Below, piece after piece: positions 16,851 through 25,389 of a stretch of 64,000 nt of DNA. Below the pieces are notes generated by a model. The model did not search any database. It saw nothing but the letters and a program-made list of their open reading frames with translations, and was not told the origin of the DNA. Position 1 is the stretch's first letter. Every line of letters starts with the position of its first letter. Made by a program: the position numbers and the translations under genes. The stretch lies in contig NC_021985.1 in NCBI RefSeq assembly GCF_000444875.1, positions 1,488,001 through 1,552,000 on the forward strand, in the 5' to 3' direction. Source of the DNA: Streptomyces collinus Tu 365 (GTDB lineage Bacteria; Actinomycetota; Actinomycetes; Streptomycetales; Streptomycetaceae).

Positions 16851-18839
16851 ATGAAGAAACGCGTCGCCCCACGCGTCCTAGGAGCCGTACGCGGACACCG
16901 GCGGATCATCTGCGTGACCGCCTCTGCTGCACTGCTGGTGCCCTTGCTGATCGACCGTTCGGCCGACACGGGCTCGCCGCCCGACCAGCGACTGCAGGAC
17001 GACTACACCGCCGCGGCGGACGAGTACCACGTGCCCCGCAACGTCCTGATGGGCGTGTCCTACCTCCAGTCCCGGTGGGACTCCCACCCCGGCACCCCGA
17101 GCGTCGTCGGCGGCTTCGGGCCGATGCACCTGGTGGACACCCACGTGGCGCCGGCGCCGGAAGCCCCGCACGACCCCGCACGGCCGAGCGCCGCGGCGGC
17201 CGGGCCGCCCGCCAGGCCTGACGCCGGCACCCCGGACAAGCCCGCCGCGCAGTCGGCGGACCTGCAGCGGGCCGCGATCCTGACGGGGCTGCCGGCCGCG
17301 CAGCTGCGCACGGAGGACGCCGCCAACGTGCGGGGGGGCGCCGCCCTCCTCGCGGCGACCCAGCGGCAGCTCGGCAAGCCGCTCAGCGCCAACCCGGCGG
17401 ACTGGTGGGAGGCCGTGGCCAAGTTCCCCGGCACCACCGACAAGGTGTCCGCCGAGATCTACGCGAACGACGTCTTCGACGTGATCCGCCGGGGCGCGCA
17501 GCGCACCACCGACGCGGGACAGCACGTCACCCTCACCGCGAGCCCCGGGGTGCGCCCGCACGCGCCCGCCGCCCAGGGCGGCCCCCGGCCGAAGAACGTC
17601 GAGTGCCCGCCCGAGCTGTCCTGCTCCTGGCTCGGCGCGCCCTACGTCCGGATCGACGACGACGCGTACGGCAACCACGACCTGGCCGACCGGCCCAAGG
17701 ACCAGCGGATCGACTACATCGTCATCCACGACACCGAGGCGCCCCTGGCGTCGATGCTCCTGACCATCCAGGACCCCGAGGAGGCGTCCTGGCACTACTC
17801 CGTCCGCTCCAGCGACGGTCACGTCACCCAGCACATCAGGACCAAGGACGCGGCCTGGCACTCCGGGAGCCAGTTCGTCAACGCCCGCTCGATCGGCGTG
17901 GAGCACGAGGGCTTCCTGCGGCACCCCGACGCCTGGTACACGGAGCAGATGTACCGGTCGTCGGCCCGCCTGGTGCGCTACCTGGCGAAGAAGTACCAGG
18001 TCCCGATGGACCGGCAGCACATCTTCGGGCACGACAACGTGCCGGCCCCGACCGAGGACAGCATCCCGGACATGCACGACGACCCGGGCCCGTTCTGGGA
18101 CTGGCGGCACTACTTCGACCTGCTCGGCGCGCCGCTGCGGGCCACCGCCGGGCCCGACAGCGACGTCGTGATGATCCTGCCGGACTACGGCAAGCACAAG
18201 CCGCGCTTCACGGGGTGCGCCAAGCCCGGGGTGCGCTGCGCGCCGCACGGCTCCAGCGCCGTGCGGCTGCGCAGCGAGCCGTCCGACGACGCGCCCCTCA
18301 TCCAGGACCCGGGCCGGCGCCCGGACGGCGAGGACTCCACGGAGGACGTCAACGACCTCGGCTCGCGGGTCTCGGCGGGCCAGACCTTCGCGGTCGCGGG
18401 GCGCAGCGGCGACTGGACGGCCATCTGGTTCCAGGGCCACAAGGCGTGGTTCAGGAACCCGAAGGCGCAGCCGACCGCGGTCGGCGCGCGCGGCCGGGTG
18501 GTGACCCCGAAGGAGGGCGTGAAGGAGATCTCCGTGTTCGGCCGCGCCCTGCCCGAGAAGGACGCCTACCCGGAGGGCGTGGACGAGCAGCCGGAGGCGC
18601 CGCTCCCCTACTCCCTGCGGGCCGGGCAGCGGTACGTGACGCAGTCCCGCGTCCTCGGCTCCTACATCGACCGGTCGTCCTTCGGCGACTCCCCGGCCCC
18701 GGTGGTGAAGGGTCAGGAGGCGTACTACGAGATCCAGTTCGACCACCGGCTCGCCTACGTCCGGGCGAGCGACGTGGACGTGGTGGACCCGCCGGCCGCC
18801 GCGGGGCCCGGGCACCCGGCCACGACCGCGGGCCACTGA
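16851..18839 (+). CDS. Secreted N-acetylmuramoyl-L-alanine amidase-like protein (PGRP/Amidase_2 fold)
   Basis: 662 aa. ATG at 16851 has GGAGG 8 nt upstream. An N-terminal signal (IICVTASAALLVPLLI, about 21-36) is followed by a lysozyme-like-looking region with YHVPRNVLMGVSYLQSRWDSHP, then a central amidase domain. That domain carries IDYIVIHDTEAP, a WHYSVRSSDG strand with the zinc-site His, AWHSGSQFVNARSIGVEHEGF, and IFGHDNVPAP. The His residues in VIHDT and FGHDN are the expected Zn ligands. The C-terminal region (about 430-640) has SH3-like strands (VRLRSEPSDDAPL, GQTFAVAGRSGDWTAIWF). Role: cleavage of, or binding to, peptidoglycan outside the cell. No operon partner; it converges on the amidohydrolase gene. 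Confidence 0.85.
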   Translation: MKKRVAPRVLGAVRGHRRIICVTASAALLVPLLIDRSADTGSPPDQRLQDDYTAAADEYHVPRNVLMGVSYLQSRWDSHPGTPSVVGGFGPMHLVDTHVAPAPEAPHDPARPSAAAAGPPARPDAGTPDKPAAQSADLQRAAILTGLPAAQLRTEDAANVRGGAALLAATQRQLGKPLSANPADWWEAVAKFPGTTDKVSAEIYANDVFDVIRRGAQRTTDAGQHVTLTASPGVRPHAPAAQGGPRPKNVECPPELSCSWLGAPYVRIDDDAYGNHDLADRPKDQRIDYIVIHDTEAPLASMLLTIQDPEEASWHYSVRSSDGHVTQHIRTKDAAWHSGSQFVNARSIGVEHEGFLRHPDAWYTEQMYRSSARLVRYLAKKYQVPMDRQHIFGHDNVPAPTEDSIPDMHDDPGPFWDWRHYFDLLGAPLRATAGPDSDVVMILPDYGKHKPRFTGCAKPGVRCAPHGSSAVRLRSEPSDDAPLIQDPGRRPDGEDSTEDVNDLGSRVSAGQTFAVAGRSGDWTAIWFQGHKAWFRNPKAQPTAVGARGRVVTPKEGVKEISVFGRALPEKDAYPEGVDEQPEAPLPYSLRAGQRYVTQSRVLGSYIDRSSFGDSPAPVVKGQEAYYEIQFDHRLAYVRASDVDVVDPPAAAGPGHPATTAGH

Positions 18840-18882
18840 CCCGGCCGCGGCTCGGCGCCACCGGCCCGGCCGGGCCCGGCCC

Positions 18883-20502
18883 TCAGAGGCCGGCTGCCCG
18901 GTGGGTCGGGCGGCCCGCCACCACGGTGAGCACGACCGGCAGCCCGGCCAGCTCGTCGTCGGGGACCTCCAGCGGGTTCCCGGCCAGGACGGTCAGGTCG
19001 GCGCGGTGGCCGGCGGCGAGCCGGCCGGCCAGGTGCTCCTCGCCCGCGACCCAGGCCGCGTTCAGGGTGATGCCCTGGAGCGCCTGCAGCGGGGTGAGGG
19101 CCTGGCCGGGCCCGTGCGGGGGCAGGGAGAGGTCGGCGGGGCGGCGGTGCCGGGCGCCGGCCATGACCTGGAGCGGCGGGTACGGCGCGATGGGCCAGTC
19201 GGAGCCGAGCACCACCCGCGCCCCGGCCGCCCACAGGTCGCGGCAGCGGAAGGCGCGCCCGGCCCGCTCCTCGCCGAGCCGGCGCGACCAGTTGTCGGTG
19301 TGGTCGGCCCGGGTGAACTCGCAGCAGTGGGTGGGTTGCATGGACGCGGCCACGCCGAGCCGCGCGAACCTGCGCACGGTGTCGTCGGGCACCGTCTCGA
19401 TGTGCTCGACCCGGTGCCGAACCGGGGCCGGGTCCCCGGCGAGGGCCTTCTCGACCGAGTCGAGGACGTGCCGTACCGCCGCGTCCCCGATCGCGTGCGT
19501 GGCGGTGGGCACCCCGGCCCGGTGCAGGGCGGCGACGACCTGGGTGTAGCGCTGCGGGTCGGGCCAGAACGCGTGGTCCGACTCGCCGTGGCAGTCGGGG
19601 GTCTCCAGCCAGGCGGTGCCGTTGTCGATGGTGCCGTCCATGAACAGCTTCACGCCGTCGACCCGCCACAGCGTGCCCCCGGTCCCCTGCGCCCGGACGA
19701 GGCCGGCGACGGCGTCGTCGTCCGCCTCGGGCCGGCACCAGGGGGCGACCCTCAGCCGCAGCGGCAGGGCGTCCTCGGCCTCCAGCGCGGCGTAGACCGA
19801 CAGGCTCGGCCCGTTGGCGTCCATGGCGTGACCGCCGGTCAGGCCGGACGCGGCCATGCCGCGCAGCACCTCGGCGGTGCGGGCCCGCACCTCGGCGTCG
19901 GTGGGCCGGGGCGCGACGGCCTCGACCAGTTCGCAGGCCGCGTCCTCCAGCAGCAGGCCGGTGGGGCGCCCGTCGGCGTCGCAGACGATCTCGGAGCCCT
20001 GGGCGAACTCCCGCGGTCCGTCGACCCCCGCCAGTTCCAGGGCCCGGGCACTGGCGAGCAGGGAATGCCCGTCGAAGAGGTCCACGAGGGCGGGGACGCC
20101 GTCGAGGACGGGGCCGAGCGCGGCGGCGCCGACCGGCTCACCGCCGAAGGCGTTGGGGTCCAGGCCCCAGCCGCGCAGCCAGGCGCCCGGCCGCAGGCCG
20201 GTGACGGCGGCGGCGAGCGCGGCGCGCACGGCGGTCAGGTCCCGGCAGCCGGACAGGTCGACGCCCATGGTGCGCTCGGCGCCGGACACGGGGTGCAGGT
20301 GCCCGTCGGTGAAGCCCGGGGTGACGACCGCGCCGCGCAGGTCGACGACGGTGCTGCCGGGGCCCGCCAGGGCCCGGGCCGTGCGGTCGTCGCCGAGGTG
20401 GGTGATCACTCCGTTCCCGGCGGCGAGCGCGGTGTGCGGCAGGAGCCCGCCCGTGCCCGGGTCGAGCAGCCGGGCGGAGAGCAGGACGAGATCGGCGGGC
20501 AC
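18883..20502 (-). CDS. YtcJ-like metal-dependent amidohydrolase
   Basis: 539 aa from a GTG at 20502 preceded by GAGGAG with 6 nt spacing. TIM-barrel amidohydrolase: TPGFTDGHLHP supplies the HxH metal site, HAIGDAAV and VEHIETV the later His ligands, and VLGSDWPIAPYPPL the conserved Asp. The N- and C-terminal strands form the small beta-sandwich (VVDLRGAVVTPG..., DLTVLAGNPLEV). It hydrolyses C-N bonds of an unknown amide or cyclic amide. It lies 65 bp downstream of, and co-oriented with, a TetR gene whose operator faces an NCS1 permease, which suggests uptake and hydrolysis of the same nucleobase- or hydantoin-like compound (inference). Confidence 0.83.
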   Translation of the reverse strand: MPADLVLLSARLLDPGTGGLLPHTALAAGNGVITHLGDDRTARALAGPGSTVVDLRGAVVTPGFTDGHLHPVSGAERTMGVDLSGCRDLTAVRAALAAAVTGLRPGAWLRGWGLDPNAFGGEPVGAAALGPVLDGVPALVDLFDGHSLLASARALELAGVDGPREFAQGSEIVCDADGRPTGLLLEDAACELVEAVAPRPTDAEVRARTAEVLRGMAASGLTGGHAMDANGPSLSVYAALEAEDALPLRLRVAPWCRPEADDDAVAGLVRAQGTGGTLWRVDGVKLFMDGTIDNGTAWLETPDCHGESDHAFWPDPQRYTQVVAALHRAGVPTATHAIGDAAVRHVLDSVEKALAGDPAPVRHRVEHIETVPDDTVRRFARLGVAASMQPTHCCEFTRADHTDNWSRRLGEERAGRAFRCRDLWAAGARVVLGSDWPIAPYPPLQVMAGARHRRPADLSLPPHGPGQALTPLQALQGITLNAAWVAGEEHLAGRLAAGHRADLTVLAGNPLEVPDDELAGLPVVLTVVAGRPTHRAAGL

Positions 20503-20567
20503 GGAGGGCTCCTCGGGGGTGCGGGGGCGTACCTGGATGTGCGGGGGGGCTGTGACCGGGGGCGGAC

Positions 20568-21203
20568 TCAGTCGGTGACGGGGTCCAGCGCCCCTTCCTT
20601 CAGGCCGAGTTCGCGCTCGGCGACGGTGACGGCCATACGGGCGACGGCGCGGGGCCGTTCGGGGGTCGCGGTGTTGGCGTGCACACCGAGCCCGTCGAGG
20701 ACGACGAGGATCTGGACGGCCGTCACGGACGGGTCGCCGGTGCGGAACTCGCCGTCGGCGACGCCCGCCCGGATCAGGTCCTCGAGGCGCCCGCGCCAGG
20801 CGGCCTCCTGCTCGGCGACCCGGTCCCGCAGGACGGGGCGGTAGCGGCTGAGGTGGCGCGCGTTGATCCACAGCCGGCTGACCGCGTCGTACGCCTCGCC
20901 CGAGGTGCGGGCCAGGAACCGGGCGAGCCCCCGGGCGGCACCGTCCTCGGGCCGTCCGGCCGGCAGCAGGCCGTCGAGTTCGCCCGTCGCGGCGCTGCCG
21001 AAGGCCTCGGCGACGAGGTCCTCGGCCGAGGGGAAGTAGTGGCTGATCAGCCCGGGCCGGACGGCGAGTTCCTCGCCGATCCGGCGCAGGGTGACGCACT
21101 CCAGGCCCTCGGCGAGGGCGACGGCGGCGGCCGCTTCGACGATCTCGGCCCGCCGGGCCGCCGGGTCCTTGCGGGTCCGCTTGCGCTGAACGCTTGACGA
21201 CAT
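20568..21203 (-). CDS. TetR-family transcriptional regulator
   Basis: 211 aa. N-terminal HTH at about residues 15-60 (AEIVEAAAAVALAEGLECVTLRRIGEEL, then HYFPSAEDLVAEAF). The C-terminal domain is helical and BetI-like. It probably represses itself, the downstream amidohydrolase and the divergent permease through the palindrome at 21227-21245, 24 bp upstream of its ATG. The inducer is unknown but may be the permease substrate. Confidence 0.88.
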   Translation of the reverse strand: MSSSVQRKRTRKDPAARRAEIVEAAAAVALAEGLECVTLRRIGEELAVRPGLISHYFPSAEDLVAEAFGSAATGELDGLLPAGRPEDGAARGLARFLARTSGEAYDAVSRLWINARHLSRYRPVLRDRVAEQEAAWRGRLEDLIRAGVADGEFRTGDPSVTAVQILVVLDGLGVHANTATPERPRAVARMAVTVAERELGLKEGALDPVTD

Positions 21204-21223
21204 GACGGCGATGCTATTGAGTG

Positions 21224-21260
21224 TGCGACCAATAAGCAATTGGTCATGCGACCAACAAGC
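21224..21260. promoter_or_regulatory. Probable TetR operator between divergent TetR and permease genes
   Basis: A perfect 7-bp inverted repeat, GACCAAT-AAGCA-ATTGGTC, occupies 21227-21245. Overlapping it is a 14-bp direct repeat, TGCGACCAAYAAGC, at 21224-21237 and 21247-21260. The region is AT-richer than its surroundings and sits between the two divergent start codons, where a TetR dimer (or two dimers) would cover both promoters. Confidence 0.7.
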
Positions 21261-21293
21261 GACCAGGCCGATCCCACCGCCCCGGAGGGCCTC

Positions 21294-22757
21294 ATGGCGT
21301 CCACGCTCCCCGACCCCAGTCCCGACGCGCGCCGCACGGCCGCCGAGGCGGCCCCGGCCACGTCCCCCCGCCCGGGCCTGACGGGCGGCGGCGTCGAGTC
21401 CCACGGCATCGACCACATCCCGGACTCCGAACGCCGGGGCCGCCCACGGGAGCTGTTCTCCGTGTGGGCCGCCGCCAACGTGAACTACCTCAGCCTGGTC
21501 GTCGGTGGCGCGCTGGTGCTGATGGGGCTGAGCCTGTGGCAGGCGGTGGCCGTGATCGTGGTCGGCAACGCCTTCTGGGCGCTCACCGGGCTGCTCGCGG
21601 TCTCCGGACCGGCGGCGGGCGCGCCCAGCGAGGTCGTGACGCGGGCCGTCTACGGCGTCCGCGGCAACCGGGTGAACAACGCGGTGACGGGCTGGATGAT
21701 CTCCGTCTGCTACTTCGCCCTGAACCTGGCGGCGGCGGCCACCGCCGCCTTCACCCTGGTCGGGCGGACCGGCCTGCCGGTCGACGCCGTCGTGAAGACG
21801 GCCGTCGTGGTCCTCATCGCCGCGCTCACCCTCGCCATCAGCGTCTACGGCCACGCCGCGATCGTCCGGCTCTACGTGCCGATCACGCTGGCGCTCACCG
21901 CCGTCTTCGCGGTCGTCGCCGTCTTCGTGGTGCGGCACACCGACTTCGGCCACGTCCCGGACCGGCCGCTGACCGGCGGCGCGCTGTGGGCGACCCTGCT
22001 GGCCGGTGTCGGGCTCATCGCCTCAGGACCCCTGTCGTACACGACCAGCGCCGACTTCTCCCGCTACCTGCCCCGCACCGTGTCGGCCACGGCGGTGGCC
22101 GGCTGGACCGCGCTCGGCGGGTTCCTGCCCGGCACGGTGGTCTGCTGCCTCGGGGCGTTCGCGGCGACCGCGGTCGACATGAGCGACCCGCAACGCGCCC
22201 TGGCGGAGCTGCTGCCCGGCTGGTTCGAGCCGGTGTTCCTGTTCGCGCTCGTCCTCGGCACGGTGGCCCTCAACGCCCTGACGGCCTACAGCGCGGGACT
22301 CGCCCTGCAGGCCGTCGGCATCCGCATCCGGCGCTCGCTCAGCGTCCTCGTCGACGGAGCGGTCTCCGTCTCGCTGACCCTGTACGCGCTGCTGGTGTCC
22401 GACTTCCTGGACACGGTCGGGAACGTGCTCCAGCTGACCGTGGTGCTGCTCGGCCCCTGTACGGCCGTCTACGCCACCGACATCGTGCTGCGCCGCAACC
22501 GCTACGACGGCGCCGCCCTCACCGACGAGACCCCCGGCAGCCCCTTCTGGTACTCCGCAGGCGTGAACCTCCGGGGCGCGTCGGCCCTCGTGGCAGGCGT
22601 GACCGCCTCAGCCCTGTGTGTCGACACCGTCTACGCGGGCCCCCTGGCCCGCGCCCTGGGCGACCTCGATCTCGCCCTCCCGGTGGGCCTGGTGGTGGCG
22701 TCGGGGGTGTACGCGGTGTCGATGCGGGGGTTGCGCGGGGCCCGCGGCGACGGGTGA
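21294..22757 (+). CDS. NCS1-family purine/cytosine/hydantoin-type permease
   Basis: 487 aa. ATG at 21294 has GGAGG with 5 nt spacing; earlier in-frame starts at 21240 and 21246 lie inside the operator and have no ribosome binding site. About 12 hydrophobic segments. It starts with the NCS1-like GIDHIPDSERRGRPRELFSVWAAANVNY and later has SYTTSADFSRYLP, typical of the cytosine/purine/allantoin branch. It is a proton- or sodium-coupled importer in the cytoplasmic membrane. Control by the divergent TetR is likely. The substrate may be the compound cleaved by the neighbouring amidohydrolase. Confidence 0.87.
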   Translation: MASTLPDPSPDARRTAAEAAPATSPRPGLTGGGVESHGIDHIPDSERRGRPRELFSVWAAANVNYLSLVVGGALVLMGLSLWQAVAVIVVGNAFWALTGLLAVSGPAAGAPSEVVTRAVYGVRGNRVNNAVTGWMISVCYFALNLAAAATAAFTLVGRTGLPVDAVVKTAVVVLIAALTLAISVYGHAAIVRLYVPITLALTAVFAVVAVFVVRHTDFGHVPDRPLTGGALWATLLAGVGLIASGPLSYTTSADFSRYLPRTVSATAVAGWTALGGFLPGTVVCCLGAFAATAVDMSDPQRALAELLPGWFEPVFLFALVLGTVALNALTAYSAGLALQAVGIRIRRSLSVLVDGAVSVSLTLYALLVSDFLDTVGNVLQLTVVLLGPCTAVYATDIVLRRNRYDGAALTDETPGSPFWYSAGVNLRGASALVAGVTASALCVDTVYAGPLARALGDLDLALPVGLVVASGVYAVSMRGLRGARGDG

Positions 22758-22923
22758 GCGCGGGCTTGAGCGGCCTGCCGGCCCCGGAGCCGCAGGGGTC
22801 CGAGCGGTCCGAACGCCGGCCCCCGACGCCTCGCGCCCCGCTCCGGATACGCTGCCCGCACCGTCCCCTCACCGCCCGGCCGTCACACCGTCACACCGTC
22901 ACACCGACCAACGGAGCCGTGGA

Positions 22924-23271
22924 ATGTACGTCCGCCGTGTCGTGCCCAACATCCGGTCGAACGCCCCCGCGGAGAGCACCGACTTCTACGGGGTGCTGGG
23001 ATTCGAGGAGGTGATGGACCTCGGCTGGATCAGGACGCTGGCCTCGGCCCGCAACCCGGCCGTCCAGCTCAGCCTCATGAGCGAGGACCGCACCGCGCCC
23101 GTCGTCCCCGACCTGAGCGTCGAGGTGGAGGACGTCGACGCCGTGTACGCGGCGATGCGGGCGCGGGGCGCGGAGATCGTGCACCCGCTCACCGACGAGG
23201 AGTGGGGCGTACGGCGGTTCTTCGTACGCGACCCGAACGGCAAGGTCGTCAACGTCCTCAGCCACCGCTGA
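22924..23271 (+). CDS. VOC/glyoxalase superfamily protein
   Basis: 115 aa, a single VOC domain. It shows paired beta-alpha-beta units (STDFYGVLGFEEV... and VDAVYAAMRARGAEIVHP...) ending in RRFFVRDPNGKVVNVLSH, where Asp and Asn sit as in glyoxalase/bleomycin-resistance proteins. ATG at 22924 with CGGAG upstream. A short CGTCACAC triplication lies just before it (about 22880-22905). No partner suggests a substrate. Confidence 0.82.
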   Translation: MYVRRVVPNIRSNAPAESTDFYGVLGFEEVMDLGWIRTLASARNPAVQLSLMSEDRTAPVVPDLSVEVEDVDAVYAAMRARGAEIVHPLTDEEWGVRRFFVRDPNGKVVNVLSHR

Positions 23272-23363
23272 CGCCGGACACGGCGACGGACGCCCGCTGG
23301 ACGCCGTCCTGACGAGCCGTGAGACTGGATCGCGCCCGACGCCCCGCTCCCAGGACGGTGACC

Positions 23364-23723
23364 ATGGAAGAGGTACTCCCCCGCGTCGAACTGACCCCGC
23401 AGGCCGCCGAGCTGGTGCGCCGGCTGCGCGCGGAGCACGGCCCGCTGATGTTCCACCAGTCCGGCGGCTGCTGCGACGGCAGCGCGCCGATGTGCTACCC
23501 CGACGGCGAGTTCCGCACCGGCGGCTCGGACGTGCTGCTCGCCGAGCTGGCCGTGGACGGGGTCGAGGAGCCCGTGACCTTCTGGATGTCGCGCAGTCAG
23601 TACGAGGTCTGGAGCCACACCCGGCTGATCGTGGACGTGGTACCCGGACGGGGGAGCGGTTTCTCGCTGGAAGCACCCGAGGGGGTGCGTTTTCTCACCC
23701 GTTCTCGCGTAGTCGACGGCTAG
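23364..23723 (+). CDS. DUF779 family protein
   Basis: 119 aa from an ATG at 23364 with AGGA about 9 nt upstream; an in-frame GTG at 23319 would add 15 poorly conserved residues. It contains the family signature MFHQSGGCCDGS and PMCYPDGEFR; the Cys pair and Cys/His residues may bind metal. Family members are often encoded beside acetaldehyde or aldehyde dehydrogenases. Here the nearest aldehyde dehydrogenase is 7 kb away, so no operon is implied. Molecular function unknown. Confidence 0.8.
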   Translation: MEEVLPRVELTPQAAELVRRLRAEHGPLMFHQSGGCCDGSAPMCYPDGEFRTGGSDVLLAELAVDGVEEPVTFWMSRSQYEVWSHTRLIVDVVPGRGSGFSLEAPEGVRFLTRSRVVDG

Positions 23724-23798
23724 CCGGCCTGAGCGCCGCCACCGTCTGGTGCACTTCCCCTGAGTCCTGGGACAGTTGACGAGACATCAGGGGGCGCA

Positions 23799-25034
23799 GT
23801 GGCGCGCGATCGGCGGCAGACGGCGGCAGGCAGATCGGTTCTCTCCACTCTCACGGCGTTCGGTGTGCTGGCCGGTGCGTCCCTCGCGGGGGCCGCACCG
23901 GCGGACGCCGCCCCACTGGGCAGACGGATCGCACCGGGGGTCACCTACCGGCAGTTCGACCTCCGCGCGGCGGCCGGCAGGACCCACGCCCATCTGCTGA
24001 CCGTCGACCTGACGAACCGGCACGTCCACCTCGACCTGCTGTACCCGGGGACGGTGGCCGCCCGGGAGACCGTCTCCACCATGGCGGACGCGGCCGGCGC
24101 GGTCGGCGGGGTCAACGGCGACTTCTTCAACATCAGTGAGACCCAGCACCCGGGCGTCGAGGCGACGGGGGCGAGCGTGGGTCCGGCCGTCGCGTCGGGC
24201 AGGGTGCTCAAGGCGGCGGTCCCGGCGGGCCAGCGGTTCGGGCCGGCGCTGCCGCCCGGCACCGGCACCCGGGACGTCCTCGGGGTCGGCACCGACCGGC
24301 GGGCCCGTCTGGACCGGCTCACCCTCACCGGCACCGTGACCACACCGAAGGGACGGTTCCCGCTCAAGGGCCTCAACCAGTACGCGCTGCCGCAGAACTC
24401 CGTCGGCGCCTTCACCTCCCGCTGGGGCAGCGCCTCCCGGGTGCGCGCCACCTGCGGCACGGACACGAACCGGGCCGCGGGGTGCAGCAAGGACACCTAC
24501 GAGGTGAAGGTGCGCGGCGGCCGGGTGACCTCCACCGCCGCCACGCCGGGCGGCGGGCCGATCGCCGCGGGCACCACGGTCCTGGTGGGCCGCGAGGAGG
24601 GCGCGCGCCGGCTGCGCGCACTGTCGCCCGGCGACCGGGTGACCGTCACCCACACCCTGGTGGCGGCCACCGCCAAGGTCCCCTACACGTTCGCGATCGG
24701 CGGCTACCCGGTGCTGCGCGGCGGCAGGCCGCTGTCCGGGCTGGACGACAGCACCTCGGCGGTGCGCACCGTCGTCGGCTTCGCGAACGGCGGCCGGCGG
24801 ATGCTGCTGCTCGCGCTGGACGGGGCCGCCGCCTACCGGAGGGGCATGACCGTCGCCGAGGAGGCGGCCGCCATGGACGACCTGGGCGCCACCGACGCGT
24901 TCAACCTCGACGGCGGCGGCTCGTCCGAGATGGTCACCCGCGCGGCGGGAGCGCGCGCGGTCAAGGTCCGCAACCACCCGAGCGGCGGCGCCGAGCGCCC
25001 CGTGGCGAACGGCATCGGCGTCTTCTCGTCCTGA
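23799..25034 (+). CDS. Secreted phosphodiester glycosidase-family (NAGPA domain) protein
   Basis: 411 aa from a GTG at 23799 preceded by AGGGGG. An Ala-rich signal peptide ends near residue 38 (APADAAP). NAGPA signatures are GGVNGDFFNIS (about 105-116) and FNLDGGGSSEMVTR near the C-terminus, the conserved Asp/Gly-rich active-site loops. Related enzymes hydrolyse sugar-phosphodiester bonds, as in N-acetylglucosamine-1-phosphodiester and wall teichoic acid. Extracellular role in wall or polymer turnover is inferred. It ends 13 bp from a convergent small membrane protein gene. Confidence 0.85.
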   Translation: MARDRRQTAAGRSVLSTLTAFGVLAGASLAGAAPADAAPLGRRIAPGVTYRQFDLRAAAGRTHAHLLTVDLTNRHVHLDLLYPGTVAARETVSTMADAAGAVGGVNGDFFNISETQHPGVEATGASVGPAVASGRVLKAAVPAGQRFGPALPPGTGTRDVLGVGTDRRARLDRLTLTGTVTTPKGRFPLKGLNQYALPQNSVGAFTSRWGSASRVRATCGTDTNRAAGCSKDTYEVKVRGGRVTSTAATPGGGPIAAGTTVLVGREEGARRLRALSPGDRVTVTHTLVAATAKVPYTFAIGGYPVLRGGRPLSGLDDSTSAVRTVVGFANGGRRMLLLALDGAAAYRRGMTVAEEAAAMDDLGATDAFNLDGGGSSEMVTRAAGARAVKVRNHPSGGAERPVANGIGVFSS

Positions 25035-25047
25035 CCCCGGCGGACGG

Positions 25048-25242
25048 TCAGGGCCGCAGGCTGCTGACGAGGTCGGCGGTCGCGGTCAGCCCGCTGTGGA
25101 TGGTGGGCGCCATGCTGGTGCTGGCCAGGTAGAAGCCGAGCAGCATGCAGACCAGGGCGTGCGAGATCTTCAGCGCGCCGTTGCGGATGAACACCACCGC
25201 AAGGATCAGGAGCAGCAGCACCACAGAGATGGAAATGGCCAT
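25048..25242 (-). CDS. Small single-span membrane protein
   Basis: 64 aa. ATG at 25242 with GGAGGAGG 5 nt upstream, an unusually strong ribosome binding site. One transmembrane helix (ISVVLLLLILAVVFI, residues 3-17) plus a weaker hydrophobic stretch (HALVCMLLGFYLASTSMAP). The pattern is familiar from small streptomycete membrane proteins, but I cannot assign a function. Confidence 0.75.
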   Translation of the reverse strand: MAISISVVLLLLILAVVFIRNGALKISHALVCMLLGFYLASTSMAPTIHSGLTATADLVSSLRP

Positions 25243-25389
25243 TGGAACCTCCTCCGCCACGCCCCATGAGCGGCGTTCGGCCGCAAGTGTGGCGTAGCGG
25301 GGGGTTCGTCCGGGCGGCTGACATGTCCTCCGATCGTGTGGTCTTGGGCGAACCGGTGGGCGTCGAGGAACGTTTCGAGGCCCGCCGGG

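Noticed and set aside
18840..18882. Terminator between amidase and amidohydrolase genes
   Set aside because: GGCCCGGCCGGGCC is self-complementary, but the stem is short and such palindromes are common in this GC-rich DNA.
21568..22050. Possible frameshift in the NCS1 permease
   Set aside because: The frame from 21294 to 22757 is intact and conserved motifs occur in order.
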